From: Pseudomonas spelaei
GTDB taxonomy: Bacteria > Pseudomonadota > Gammaproteobacteria > Pseudomonadales > Pseudomonadaceae
Length of the DNA: 64,000 nt
Direction of reading: 5' to 3'
Assembly: GCF_009724245.1 (NCBI RefSeq)
Contig: NZ_WNNK01000013.1
Coordinates: 124,001-188,000 of the forward strand
Shown here piece by piece: positions 52,003-60,178 of the stretch (positions are counted from its first letter, which is position 1; each line of letters begins with the position of its first letter). The position numbers were made by a program, and so were the translations under genes. The notes under the pieces were generated by a model. That model was not told the DNA's origin. It did not search any database and saw nothing but the letters and a program-made list of their open reading frames with translations.

Positions 52003-52162
52003 CTTTTTGGCTCTGCAGGATGAAAGTCACAACGATCAGAATCAGCCAAAGCAGATAAGGCCGGTACCACGCGCCTGTGGCGTCGATCCACCAATCCATG
52101 ATGGCGGGAGAAAACAGATAGATCCCGACGACCAGCAGAAGGACCAATCGATAGATATACAT
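51986..52162 (-). CDS. cbrX: small membrane protein CbrX
   Basis: A 58-aa hydrophobic protein with two transmembrane helices, about 3-24 (IYRLVLLLVVGIYLFSPAIM) and 33-51 (PYLLWLILIVVTFILQS), joined by a short WWIDATGAW loop. It overlaps the start of cbrA by 11-17 nt, so cbrA translation is probably coupled to it. This is the arrangement described for cbrX in pseudomonads. The start is ATG 52162; a longer frame upstream has no homology. The function of the protein itself is unknown. Confidence 0.88.
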   Translation of the reverse strand: MYIYRLVLLLVVGIYLFSPAIMDWWIDATGAWYRPYLLWLILIVVTFILQSQKDADEL

Positions 52163-52224
52163 ACTGGCCTCTGATTGAAAAACTGCGGCGATGGTAACGG
52201 ATGGGCGCCAAGCTGCAAGAGCCC

Positions 52225-53112
52225 TTAATGCAATTGCGCTTCTGCCAGGGTCAGTGTGCGCGGGATCTGCGTGGCATCCCAGTGGCGAATGCCCCAATCC
52301 AGCAGTTCTCGCGGGCTGGCGTGGCGCAACGCATTTCCTGGCTGCTGGCCAAGGGCGCGCAGCGCTCTGAGCAGCAAAGGCGTGGCCTGGTCCGTGGTCA
52401 AGGGCGGTGAGCGGTAGGATTTGCCCAGCTTGTTACCGTCCGGCTGGATAATCAGCGGCACATGCAGATAGCGCGGCTGGGGCAGGCCCAGCAATTCCTG
52501 CAGATACAGTTGACGGGGTGTGGAGTCGAGCAAGTCGGCGCCGCGCACGATATCGGTAACACCTTGCCAGGCATCGTCGAGCACCACGGCCAGTTGATAA
52601 GCGTAGAGACCGTCACGGCGACGGATCACGAAGTCTCCGACATCGCGGCCCAAGTGCTGTCGGAATTCGCCCTGCACTCGGTCAGTAAAGTGGTATTCCA
52701 GCTCCGGAACCCGTAGGCGGATGGCCGCATCTTGCTGATCGTGGCCCGCGTTGCGGCAAAGGCCGGGATAAATCCCGTTATAGGCTTCCAGTTGCTTGCG
52801 CGAGCACGTGCAGGCGTAGGCCAGTCCATGGTTGAACAGGCCATTGAGAGTTTCAGCGTAGGCCTCGTGCCGCTCGCTTTGTCGGACCAGTTCACCGTCC
52901 CATTCAAAACCATAACTTTCCAGGGCGTTGAGGATGGCGGCCTGGGCGCCGGGTTCTTCACGCGGGGGGTCCAGGTCTTCCATGCGCATCAGCCAGCGGC
53001 CGCTGTTTGCGCGGGCGTCGAGATAGGAAGCGAGGGCTGCGACCAGGGAACCGAAGTGCAAGTGTCCGCTGGGCGTGGGGGCGAAGCGCCCGATGTAAGA
53101 AGAGGCTGTCAT
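52225..53112 (-). CDS. gluQ: glutamyl-Q tRNA(Asp) synthetase
   Basis: GluQ-RS, 295 aa, a truncated glutamyl-tRNA synthetase that attaches glutamate to queuosine in tRNA-Asp. The HIGH-like motif is FAPTPSGHLHFGS at 10-22. A zinc-binding Cys set (CTCSRKQ and GLCRN) is at about 100-120. The KMSKS-like KLGKSY is near 230. The anticodon-binding domain is absent, as in the family. It is downstream of dksA on the same strand, the conserved dksA-gluQ pair, with a terminator between them. Confidence 0.96.
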   Translation of the reverse strand: MTASSYIGRFAPTPSGHLHFGSLVAALASYLDARANSGRWLMRMEDLDPPREEPGAQAAILNALESYGFEWDGELVRQSERHEAYAETLNGLFNHGLAYACTCSRKQLEAYNGIYPGLCRNAGHDQQDAAIRLRVPELEYHFTDRVQGEFRQHLGRDVGDFVIRRRDGLYAYQLAVVLDDAWQGVTDIVRGADLLDSTPRQLYLQELLGLPQPRYLHVPLIIQPDGNKLGKSYRSPPLTTDQATPLLLRALRALGQQPGNALRHASPRELLDWGIRHWDATQIPRTLTLAEAQLH

Positions 53113-53150
53113 GGGCCGGATATTACTGGAAAAGACCCAAACGGCAGAAA

Positions 53151-53182
53151 CAAAAATGGGGCGTTCGCACGCCCCATTTGTT
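53151..53182 (-). terminator. terminator after dksA
   Basis: AAATGGGGCG-TTCGCA-CGCCCCATTT, with A-rich and T-rich flanks, between dksA and gluQ on the minus strand. gluQ may be read partly through it, as reported for E. coli. Confidence 0.85.
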
Positions 53183-53196
53183 CAGCTCGGCGGTAA

Positions 53197-53640
53197 TTAC
53201 TTGCCGACCTGTTTTTCCTTGATTTCCGCCAAGGTCTTGCAGTCTACGCACATGTCAGCGGTAGGACGCGCTTCCAGACGACGAATACCGATCTCGACAC
53301 CGCAGGATTCGCACCAACCGTATTCTTCGTCTTCGATCAGTTGCAGGGTCTTGTCGATTTTCTTGATCAGCTTGCGCTCGCGATCACGGGCGCGCAGTTC
53401 AAGGCTGAACTCTTCTTCCTGGCTGGCACGATCTGCCGGGTCGGGGAAGTTGGCCGCTTCGTCCTTCATATGGTCAACGGTACGGTCGACCTCCTGCATC
53501 AAGTCTTGTTTCCACTTTTGCAGGATCTTGGTGAAGTGCTTGCGCATGGGCTCGCCCATGTACTCCTCGCCCTTCTTTTCCACATAGGGTTCGAAGCCAC
53601 TGAGGCCTTGAGTTTGCTGTTGCTTTGCTTGGGTGGGCAT
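53197..53640 (-). CDS. dksA: RNA polymerase-binding factor DksA
   Basis: DksA, 147 aa, acts with ppGpp in the stringent response by entering the RNA polymerase secondary channel. The coiled coil at about 30-105 has its acidic tip in FPDPADRASQEEEF. The zinc finger CESCGVEIGIRRLEARPTA and then MCVDC keeps all four cysteines, so this is the classical DksA1 and not the zinc-independent paralogue. The start is ATG 53640 (MPTQAKQQQ). The 323-nt gap to the next gene (53641-53963) shows no gene. Confidence 0.98.
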   Translation of the reverse strand: MPTQAKQQQTQGLSGFEPYVEKKGEEYMGEPMRKHFTKILQKWKQDLMQEVDRTVDHMKDEAANFPDPADRASQEEEFSLELRARDRERKLIKKIDKTLQLIEDEEYGWCESCGVEIGIRRLEARPTADMCVDCKTLAEIKEKQVGK

Positions 53641-53963
53641 GAATGGACCGCCTCTCACTCTTCTAATCCATTGCGCAGGATTGCAACATCACCGACACCT
53701 GCCGGCCCTGCGGCTGCAAGCGGGCGAACTTACCAGATAGATTCGGGGTGCGCCACTCCCGGTTGTCGAGGCCCGGCTTTGTGGGGGGTGCAAACAGCCG
53801 CAGGCTGTAGCAGGGCGGGGCTTGTACTGTCTGGAAGGTTAATTTTAGTCGGTTTGCTGGCACTTGCCCGAAACGTCTGGCCTGGGCGTCGGGGCATATA
53901 GAGCATGTTTTGCGCCGCCGGTTGGGTAGAATCGACGTTTGTCCTCATCAGTAAGGAAGGCTA
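53641..53963. other. intergenic region between dksA and the aminotransferase
   Basis: A divergent promoter region. I see a small palindrome (CAGCC-GCA-GGCTG near 53790) and a TAGAAT -10-like box at about 53929 for the aminotransferase gene. There is no frame with coding character and no clear RNA gene. Confidence 0.5.
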
Positions 53964-55136
53964 ATGGCTCAGCCCTACAGTGCGCGCAGTCGCGCGATCG
54001 AACCTTTTCATGTCATGGCGTTACTGGCGCGGGCCAACGAATTGCAGGCCGCCGGCCATGACGTGATTCACCTGGAGATCGGCGAGCCGGACTTCACGAC
54101 GGCTGAGCCCATCATTAAGGCCGGACAAGAGGCGCTAGCCAATGGCAAGACCCGTTACACAGCAGCCCGTGGCCTGCCGGAGTTGCGCGAAGCCATCAGT
54201 GGTTTTTACCAGCAGCGTTACGCACTGGACATCGACCCCGAGCGTATTCTGATCACCCCGGGCGGCTCGGGCGCCTTGCTCCTGGCCAGCAGCCTGCTGG
54301 TGGACCCGGGCAAACATTGGCTGCTGGCAGACCCGGGTTATCCGTGCAACCGGCACTTCCTGAGGCTGGTAGAAGGTGCGGCGCAACTGGTCCCGGTAGG
54401 CCCCGACGTGCGTTATCAACTGACCGCCGACCTGGTGGCCCGTCACTGGGATCAGGACAGCGTGGGCGCGCTGGTCGCCTCGCCGGCCAACCCTACCGGC
54501 ACGATCCTGACGCGTGATGAACTGGCCGGGCTGTCGAGTGCGATCAAGGCGCGTAATGGGCATTTGGTGGTGGACGAGATCTATCACGGTCTGACGTATG
54601 GCACCGATGCCGCCAGCGTGCTGGAAGTGGATGATGAAGCCTTCGTTTTAAATAGCTTTTCAAAGTATTTCGGAATGACCGGCTGGCGCCTGGGCTGGCT
54701 GGTGGCGCCGCCTGCTGCGGTTGGTGAGCTGGAGAAACTGGCGCAGAACCTCTACATCAGCGCACCGAGCATGGCGCAGCATGCGGCCTTGGCCTGCTTT
54801 ACCCCGCAAACGCTGGGTATTCTTGAAGAGCGTCGCGCCGAGTTTGGCCGTCGGCGCGATTTCCTGTTGCCGGCGTTGCGGGAGTTGGGGTTCGGTATCG
54901 CCGTCGAGCCGGAAGGGGCTTTCTACTTGTATGCCGATATCAGCGCATTTGGCGGTGATGCCTTCGCGTTCTGCCGGCATTTCCTCGAAACAGAGCATGT
55001 GGCGTTCACGCCCGGGCTGGATTTTGGTCGTTATCAGGCTGAGCACCATGTGCGATTTGCCTACACGCAAAACCTTGATCGGCTACAGGAAGCCGTGGAG
55101 CGGATTGCCCGTGGCTTGCGGAGTTGGCAAGGCTGA
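53964..55136 (+). CDS. PLP-dependent aminotransferase, class I/II
   Basis: A 390-aa fold-type I aminotransferase of the aspartate aminotransferase superfamily. The PLP lysine is K234 in NSFSKYFGMTGWRLGW. The sequences EIGEPDFTTAEPI (substrate side) and SPANPTGTILT (PLP ring region) are typical. Substrate specificity cannot be read; P. aeruginosa has the same gene between dksA and sfsA. The start ATG follows AAGGAAGG. Its stop overlaps the sfsA start (TGATG). Confidence 0.93.
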   Translation: MAQPYSARSRAIEPFHVMALLARANELQAAGHDVIHLEIGEPDFTTAEPIIKAGQEALANGKTRYTAARGLPELREAISGFYQQRYALDIDPERILITPGGSGALLLASSLLVDPGKHWLLADPGYPCNRHFLRLVEGAAQLVPVGPDVRYQLTADLVARHWDQDSVGALVASPANPTGTILTRDELAGLSSAIKARNGHLVVDEIYHGLTYGTDAASVLEVDDEAFVLNSFSKYFGMTGWRLGWLVAPPAAVGELEKLAQNLYISAPSMAQHAALACFTPQTLGILEERRAEFGRRRDFLLPALRELGFGIAVEPEGAFYLYADISAFGGDAFAFCRHFLETEHVAFTPGLDFGRYQAEHHVRFAYTQNLDRLQEAVERIARGLRSWQG

Positions 55137-55849
55137 TGCGCTTTCATCCTCCCCTCGAAGAAGGGCGGCTTATTCGCCGCTACAAGCGCTTTCTTGCCGA
55201 TATCGAAACCGTTACCGGCGAATTGCTGACCATTCACTGCCCAAACACCGGCTCAATGTTCAACTGCATGGTTGAAGGTGGCCAGGTCTGGTTCAGCCGT
55301 TCCAGCGACCCCAAGCGCAAGTTGCCCGGTACTTGGGAAATCAGCGAGACCCCACAGGGACGCCTGGCCTGCGTTAATACCGCGCGTGCCAATCAGTTGG
55401 TCGAAGAAGCGCTGCGTGCCGGGGTGATCGCCGAGCTCAATGGCTTTACCGGATTGAAGCGTGAAGTGGCTTACGGTCAGGAGAACAGCCGAATAGACTT
55501 TCGCCTGGATTACCCCTCGGGCGCGGCCTATGTAGAAGTCAAAAGCGTCACTCTTGGCTTTGACGGCTCCTCGATAGCGGCGTTTCCCGATGCGGTGACT
55601 CAGCGCGGCGCCAAGCATTTGCGTGAGCTGGCACATCTGGCCCGTGATGGCGTACGGGCGGTGCAGCTGTACTGCGTCAACCTGTCCGGTATCGACGCAG
55701 TACGCCCGGCTGAAGAAATTGATCCCGGTTACGCTACGGCGTTGCGTGAAGCCAAGACTGCTGGCGTGGAAGTGTTGGCATACGGCGTGCGAGTGACCTC
55801 AGAGGAAATCTACGTTGACCGTCGTCTGGATGTGATTTTGGGCGACTAG
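55136..55849 (+). CDS. sfsA: SfsA family protein
   Basis: SfsA, 237 aa. The family signature YKRFLADI, HCPNTGSM and the nuclease-like core FDY/DYPSGAAYVEVKSVTL (PD-ExK-like E-x-K) are present. In E. coli it was linked to maltose gene expression and DNA binding; the real activity is unsettled. The start is ATG 55136, overlapping the aminotransferase stop; a TTG upstream gives an unsupported extension. Its 3' end overlaps the convergent Rieske gene by 4 nt. Confidence 0.94.
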   Translation: MRFHPPLEEGRLIRRYKRFLADIETVTGELLTIHCPNTGSMFNCMVEGGQVWFSRSSDPKRKLPGTWEISETPQGRLACVNTARANQLVEEALRAGVIAELNGFTGLKREVAYGQENSRIDFRLDYPSGAAYVEVKSVTLGFDGSSIAAFPDAVTQRGAKHLRELAHLARDGVRAVQLYCVNLSGIDAVRPAEEIDPGYATALREAKTAGVEVLAYGVRVTSEEIYVDRRLDVILGD

Positions 55850-56163
55850 AGCTGTACCCACAGGCCCTGTTCGTCTTCGCGGCCGGGCAGGGCGGTCAGG
55901 CTTTGGCCTGCGCAGGGGCCGGCGACGCACTCACCGCTTTCGATCAGGAACAGTGCGCCGTGTGTGGCGCACTGGATCAGGCTGGCGCTGGGATCGAGGA
56001 ATTGGTCTGTTTGCCATTCCAGCGGCACGCCACGATGGGGGCAGCGGTTGATATAAAAATAGGCCACGCCTTCCCGGCGTACGGCAAACAGCTTGCGGCC
56101 GTCGACGTCGAAGCCGAGGCTGCTGTCTGGGGCGAGTGCCTGGGACGGGCAAAGAAACTTCAT
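55846..56163 (-). CDS. Rieske [2Fe-2S] domain protein
   Basis: A 105-aa soluble protein consisting of one Rieske domain. Cluster ligands are C41 and H43 (CPHRG) and C65 and H68 (CATHG). There is no membrane anchor, so it resembles ferredoxin components of oxygenases or NirD-like proteins. The partner enzyme is not nearby. The start is ATG 56163 (MKFLCPSQ); four residues upstream are in frame but unsupported. It is divergent from the iron/heme transporter operon, whose Fur box lies between them, so iron control is possible. Confidence 0.88.
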   Translation of the reverse strand: MKFLCPSQALAPDSSLGFDVDGRKLFAVRREGVAYFYINRCPHRGVPLEWQTDQFLDPSASLIQCATHGALFLIESGECVAGPCAGQSLTALPGREDEQGLWVQL

Positions 56164-56242
56164 GTCGATCCTCAAGGGCCGTCGTTTACGGGCTGCAGGG
56201 CTATTCTGGGTTTACGGACGAGCCCGGTGCTTGACGTGCAAA

Positions 56243-56257
56243 TGCAAACAATTATCA
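56243..56257. promoter_or_regulatory. candidate Fur box upstream of the phuT-like gene
   Basis: TGCAAACAATTATCA matches the 7-1-7 Fur consensus TGATAATNATTATCA at 11 of 14 positions, with a perfect right half. It lies between the divergent Rieske gene and the phuT-like gene. Confidence 0.6.
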
Positions 56258-56370
56258 AATGCCCGCTTCGCCCGTTAGGTAACTGCTCGCTCAGTACGAT
56301 GCCAGACAGTGTTGATCTGTCACATGGCCGAGTGATTCAGTGGGTCAACCCCTTGGAAGGAAACCCTTTT

Positions 56371-57249
56371 ATGCGCCTGAGTGCCAGCGCTATTGCGCTT
56401 GTTGTCGGACTGCTGGTCAATCACGGGGCTCAGGCCGCTGAACCGCCGCAACGTTGGGTCAGCGCTGGCGGGGCGTTGTCGGAGTGGGTGACGGCTTTGG
56501 GCGCGGAATCGAAGTTGGTGGGTGTCGACACGACCAGCCAGCATCCTGCGTCGCTCAAGGCGTTGCCGAGCATCGGTTACCAACGTCAGCTCTCGGCCGA
56601 AGGCATTCTCAGTTTGCGTCCGCACATCCTGGTAGGTACCGAAGAAATGGGCCCGCCACCGGTACTGGCGCAAATTCGCAGCGCGGGCGTGCAGGTCGAG
56701 ATGTTTTCGGCCCAGCCTGACCTGCCGACCTTGGAGGGCAACCTTCAGCATCTGGGCAAGTTGCTGGGCAACGAATCCAAGGCCGCTGAGCTGTTTACCG
56801 ATTACCAGCAGCAGCTTGAGCAGCAAAAGAGCTGGGTTGCCAAGGCTCAAACCACGCAAAAGGCGCCAGGGGTGCTGTTGCTGCTCGGGCATGCCGGTGG
56901 CAAACCACTGATTGCCGGTAAAGACACCGCTGCTGATTGGGTGCTGCAGCAGGCGGGCGGGCATAACCTGGCGACCCATAGTGGTTACAAGCCGTTTTCC
57001 GTCGAATCCCTGGCCGGCTTGAGTCCTGACGTGCTGGTGTTTGCTGATCGTGCCCTGACGGGGGATGCGGCGCGTGCTGCGTTGTTCAAGGAAAATCCGA
57101 TCCTGGCTTCAACGCCAGCCGCCAAGAACGGTCGCGTTTTCGAGCTGGACCCTACCCTGCTGGTAGGCGGTCTGGGGCCGCGTCTGCCGCAAAGCCTGGT
57201 GAAGCTGTCCGCCGGCTTCTATCCGTCCCAGGCTAAAACTGCCCCATGA
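56371..57249 (+). CDS. phuT: heme ABC transporter substrate-binding protein, PhuT/HmuT-like
   Basis: A 292-aa periplasmic binding protein. The signal peptide covers about 1-24 (MRLSASAIALVVGLLVNHGA followed by QAA). The mature part is a TroA/FepB-type domain (VSAGGALSEWVTALGAESKL; LRPHILVGTEEMGPP; FSVESLAGLSPDVLVFADRA). This is the HmuT/PhuT type for heme. The start is ATG 56371, just after GGAAGG; a long open frame upstream overlaps the divergent gene and is not coding. It overlaps the permease gene by 4 nt. P. aeruginosa has phuR and phuS beside it; here neither is present. Confidence 0.9.
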   Translation: MRLSASAIALVVGLLVNHGAQAAEPPQRWVSAGGALSEWVTALGAESKLVGVDTTSQHPASLKALPSIGYQRQLSAEGILSLRPHILVGTEEMGPPPVLAQIRSAGVQVEMFSAQPDLPTLEGNLQHLGKLLGNESKAAELFTDYQQQLEQQKSWVAKAQTTQKAPGVLLLLGHAGGKPLIAGKDTAADWVLQQAGGHNLATHSGYKPFSVESLAGLSPDVLVFADRALTGDAARAALFKENPILASTPAAKNGRVFELDPTLLVGGLGPRLPQSLVKLSAGFYPSQAKTAP

Positions 57250-58283
57250 CTCCTCTGGTTAAACCACGAACGCTGTTTATTGGCTTGAGTCTGCTGTGTG
57301 TATTGGCGATCTGGCTGTCATTGGCCTTGGGGCCGGTCAGCCTGCCGCTGCTGGATACGTTGCGGGCGGCCTTGCGCTTGCTCGGGGTGCCGATTGAAGC
57401 CCAAGGACTGGAGCAGGCGGAATTGATTCTTGGGCAGATTCGCTTGCCGCGTACCTTGTTGGGTTTGGCGGTTGGCGGTGTGCTGGCGCTGTCGGGCGTC
57501 GCCATGCAAGGGCTGTTTCGCAACCCATTGGCCGACCCTGGTTTGGTGGGTGTTTCCAGCGGTGCGGCGCTGGGGGCCGCGATTGCGATTGTCGGTGGTG
57601 CATTCTTTGGCGGTCTGCCGGATGCCCTTGGGCCGTATTTGCTTTCATTGTGTGCGTTTCTCGGGGGCTTGGGCGTGACGGCGCTGGTCTACCGCTTGGG
57701 ACGGCGCAATGGCCAGACGAATGTCGCCACCATGCTGCTCGCCGGGATCGCGCTGACGGCCCTGGCCAGCTCTGCGGTCGGACTGTTCACCTACCTGGCG
57801 GATGACGCTACCTTGCGCACCCTGACGTTCTGGAACCTCGGCAGTCTCAACGGTGCCAGTTACTCGCGGTTGTGGCCGCTGCTGTTGGTGAGCGCGGGTG
57901 TCGCACTATGGCTGCCACGCCGGGCCAAGGCGTTGAATGCGCTGTTGCTCGGCGAATCGGAAGCCAGCCATTTGGGAATCGATGTCGAAGGTCTGAAGCG
58001 TGAGTTGGTGTTCTGCACGGCATTGGGCGTGGGGGCTGCGGTGGCCGCTGCCGGGATGATTGGCTTTGTCGGGTTGGTGGTGCCTCATCTGGTGCGTTTG
58101 CTGGCCGGGCCCGATCATCGCGTGTTGCTGCCGGCCTCGGTGCTGGCGGGGGCGAGCTTACTGCTGTTCGCCGATCTGGTGGCACGTCTGGCCCTGGCGC
58201 CGGCGGAACTGCCGATCGGTATCGTTACCGCGTTTATCGGCGCACCGTTTTTTCTCTATTTGTTGTTACGAGGGCGCGCCTGA
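57246..58283 (+). CDS. phuU: heme/iron ABC transporter permease, FecCD family
   Basis: A 345-aa inner-membrane permease of the FecCD/BtuC type with about ten helices. Family motifs are RLPRTLLGLAVGGVLALSGV, MQGLFRNPLADPGLVGVSSG and the coupling region GMIGFVGLVVPHLVRLL. The start ATG overlaps the phuT stop, and the stop overlaps the ATPase start (TGATG), so the three genes are translationally coupled. Confidence 0.93.
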   Translation: MTPLVKPRTLFIGLSLLCVLAIWLSLALGPVSLPLLDTLRAALRLLGVPIEAQGLEQAELILGQIRLPRTLLGLAVGGVLALSGVAMQGLFRNPLADPGLVGVSSGAALGAAIAIVGGAFFGGLPDALGPYLLSLCAFLGGLGVTALVYRLGRRNGQTNVATMLLAGIALTALASSAVGLFTYLADDATLRTLTFWNLGSLNGASYSRLWPLLLVSAGVALWLPRRAKALNALLLGESEASHLGIDVEGLKRELVFCTALGVGAAVAAAGMIGFVGLVVPHLVRLLAGPDHRVLLPASVLAGASLLLFADLVARLALAPAELPIGIVTAFIGAPFFLYLLLRGRA

Positions 58284-59050
58284 TGCTGCAAGTGCAAGCG
58301 TTGCAGGTCTGCCGCGGCAAGAAAACCGTGTTGGCGGACGTCACCCTCGATTTGCTGCCGGGCGAAGTGCTCGGCGTGCTGGGTCCTAATGGCGCGGGCA
58401 AAAGTACGTTGCTGGGCGCCTTGTGCGGTGAGTTGCAGCCGGACCACGGTCAGGTCTGGCTGGATCGGCGGGCGTTGAAGGACTGGAGCGGCGCGCAACG
58501 GGCCCAGCGCCTGGCGGTGTTGCCGCAGACGTCGACCCTGGATTTTGCCTTCCGTGTTGAAGAGGTTGTCGGCATGGGGCGCTTGCCTCATCAGACTGGC
58601 CAGGTGCGTGATGATGAGATTATCAACGCTGCCTTGCACGCCGCCGACGTCGGTCATCTGAGTGGGCGCAGTTACCTGGCCTTGTCGGGCGGCGAGCGCC
58701 AACGTGTGCACTTGGCGCGGGTGCTGGCGCAACTCTGGCCGGGTGAGGCCGGGCAGACCTTGTTGCTGGATGAGCCGACATCGATGCTCGACCCACTGCA
58801 CCAGCACACCACTCTGCAAGCCATTCGTATCTTTGCCGACCGTGGTGCCGCCGTGCTGGTCATCCTGCATGACCTCAATCTGGCTGCGCGCTACTGTGAT
58901 CGCATCCTGCTGCTGGAGGATGGTCGCCCGCATGCGCTGGACACACCCGAGCAGGTCATGCAACCCGGGCCTCTGAAGGCGGTGTTTGGCCTGGACGTAC
59001 TGGTGCAACCGCATCCCGAGCGTGGGCACCCGCTGATTATCGCGCGCTAA
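58283..59050 (+). CDS. phuV: heme ABC transporter ATP-binding protein
   Basis: A 255-aa ABC ATPase. Walker A is GPNGAGKST at 34-42. The signature LSGGERQRVHLARVL and Walker B TLLLDEPTSMLDP are complete. The HmuV-type C-terminus (VFGLDVLVQPHPERGHPLIIAR) supports heme import. It is coupled to the permease by TGATG. The operon ends here; the next element is PrrF RNA on the opposite strand, so the ABC mRNA 3' end and PrrF converge. Confidence 0.94.
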   Translation: MLQVQALQVCRGKKTVLADVTLDLLPGEVLGVLGPNGAGKSTLLGALCGELQPDHGQVWLDRRALKDWSGAQRAQRLAVLPQTSTLDFAFRVEEVVGMGRLPHQTGQVRDDEIINAALHAADVGHLSGRSYLALSGGERQRVHLARVLAQLWPGEAGQTLLLDEPTSMLDPLHQHTTLQAIRIFADRGAAVLVILHDLNLAARYCDRILLLEDGRPHALDTPEQVMQPGPLKAVFGLDVLVQPHPERGHPLIIAR

Positions 59051-59083
59051 ACGCTTCGCACGGCTGATCACTTTTCTCCAGGC

Positions 59084-59196
59084 AAAAAAAGACCCGGCAA
59101 GAGCCGGGTCAAATAACCGTGATTAGCCTGATGAGGAGATAATCTGAGAGTCCGAACCAATGGTCTTCCAGTTATCGGCTGATCTCGCGATCAGTT
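59084..59196 (-). ncRNA. prrF: PrrF iron-responsive small RNA
   Basis: A 113-nt RNA on the minus strand, starting near 59196 with AACTGATCGCGAGATCAGCC. It contains the conserved segment ACTCTCAGATTATCTCCTCA and the GGCTAATCACGG stretch, then a GACCCGG-CTCTTG-CCGGGTC terminator with seven Us (59084-59110). Under low iron PrrF represses mRNAs of iron-using proteins with Hfq. The site downstream of the phu genes is that of the P. aeruginosa prrF pair; only one copy is here. A Fur box overlaps its promoter. Confidence 0.93.
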
Positions 59197-59198
59197 GT

Positions 59199-59217
59199 GA
59201 TAATCATAACGATTCTC
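59199..59217 (-). promoter_or_regulatory. Fur box at the prrF promoter
   Basis: Minus strand GAGAATCGTTATGATTATC matches the 19-bp Fur consensus at 14 of 19 positions. It abuts the PrrF start, so iron-bound Fur would block it. Confidence 0.88.
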
Positions 59218-59308
59218 ATTTGAGAGTCAATAGTTGTTTTTGAAGTCTTTTCGACTTTCCTCGAACATTCGTTTGGGATCCCCGTAAACACTAGGCCAAG
59301 TGGCCAGT

Positions 59309-59581
59309 TCAATTCTTGTGGCGCGCTGATAGGGCATCCAGTTGGCGATTCAGCGCCTCCTTGCGCTCGGCGGGAAGGTCATTCCAGTGCATATCCATCA
59401 ACGCTCCTTCGATGGCATACAGCAGCACTTTGGAGGCCCTGAACCCTCGAGTTCGTACAGCCCTGTAGGCGTCTACCGCCCCCAGACGGCGAAGATCCGA
59501 TGCGCTGTGGATGCCCACCGCATGCAGCCACTGCGCCGATGTCTTGCCAAGGTTTTTCAGGTGTTGCAACTCATCATTCAT
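59309..59581 (-). CDS. TfoX C-terminal-domain protein
   Basis: A 90-aa protein made of only the TfoX C-terminal domain, a helix-hairpin-helix-like module (LKNLGKTSAQWLHAVGIHSA and then SDLRRLGAVDAYRAVR). E. coli Sxy/TfoX has an additional N-terminal domain absent here. No DNA-uptake role can be claimed. I use ATG 59581 after GGAGG; the frame is open upstream but that part (from 59764) shows no homology. The gene may have a regulatory or structural DNA-binding function. Confidence 0.82.
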   Translation of the reverse strand: MNDELQHLKNLGKTSAQWLHAVGIHSASDLRRLGAVDAYRAVRTRGFRASKVLLYAIEGALMDMHWNDLPAERKEALNRQLDALSARHKN

Positions 59582-59785
59582 CAAGCCTCCTTGCGACGGC
59601 CGAATGGTGCGGTGGGTATCGTGACCAGGCAAGCCTGAAAGGAGTGTAGCGCTCAGTAGGAAAAACGTAGTTGTTTGGTCAGTAACGACGCAAAAGCTTC
59701 TAAGGCTGATGCCAGAACTTTGCTTGCGGGCAGGCGAAGGGAGCCCGGCACGCCGGGCGTGCAACCAGGAATGTGAGCGACGGTG

Positions 59786-60130
59786 CTACTTGGTGCGGTA
59801 GCGTAGGCGAGTGCCGAAATTGACCGACATGAGAATCTCGTCGGCAGTCAGCTCCGGTGAGAAGTAAGTGCCCGAGATCTGTGCATGGGCCAGGCTGGCA
59901 CCCTCCAGGGAGCAGTCACGTAAGTCCAGGCCGCGCAGGTCGGCGGAGCGGAAGTAAGCGTCAGTGAAATCCACGCCCTCAGCGTTCAGGTCGCGCAGGT
60001 CCAGGCCGCGAAAGTCGCCCCCACGCATGTCGATGGTGCCGTCTTTCGGACGCTCCTGGTTGAAACCGCGGATGTCATCTTTATGCAGAAGCGCGTACAG
60101 CGGGGAATCAAGAAGCTTCGGCTGGCTCAC
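59786..60130 (-). CDS. pentapeptide-repeat protein
   Basis: A 114-aa protein. The middle (about 30-95) has tandem A(D/N)Lxx pentapeptides, for example GGDFRGLDLRDLNAEGVDFT and SADLRGLDLRDCSLEGASLA, which build a right-handed four-sided helix. Such proteins can mimic DNA or interact with gyrase, but with about 12 repeats this one is shorter than Qnr proteins, so no resistance role is implied. The C-terminal 20 residues (NFGTRLRYRTK) are basic. An 11-bp tandem repeat stands before its start. Confidence 0.85.
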   Translation of the reverse strand: MSQPKLLDSPLYALLHKDDIRGFNQERPKDGTIDMRGGDFRGLDLRDLNAEGVDFTDAYFRSADLRGLDLRDCSLEGASLAHAQISGTYFSPELTADEILMSVNFGTRLRYRTK

Positions 60131-60150
60131 AACGGCGTCTCCTGTTGGAT

Positions 60151-60172
60151 TTATAGTGCCATTATAGTGCCA
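60151..60172. repeat. 11-bp tandem duplication before the pentapeptide gene
   Basis: TTATAGTGCCA twice in a row. On the minus strand it gives TGGCACTATAA twice, so two TATAAT-like -10 boxes appear close to the gene start. Confidence 0.7.
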
Positions 60173-60178
60173 CTATTC

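Noticed and set aside
55903..56370. N-terminal extension of the phuT frame
   Set aside because: It runs antisense through the Rieske gene; a signal peptide and ribosome site place the start at 56371.
59309..59581. Competence regulator TfoX/Sxy
   Set aside because: Only the C-terminal domain is present, so a competence role cannot be claimed.
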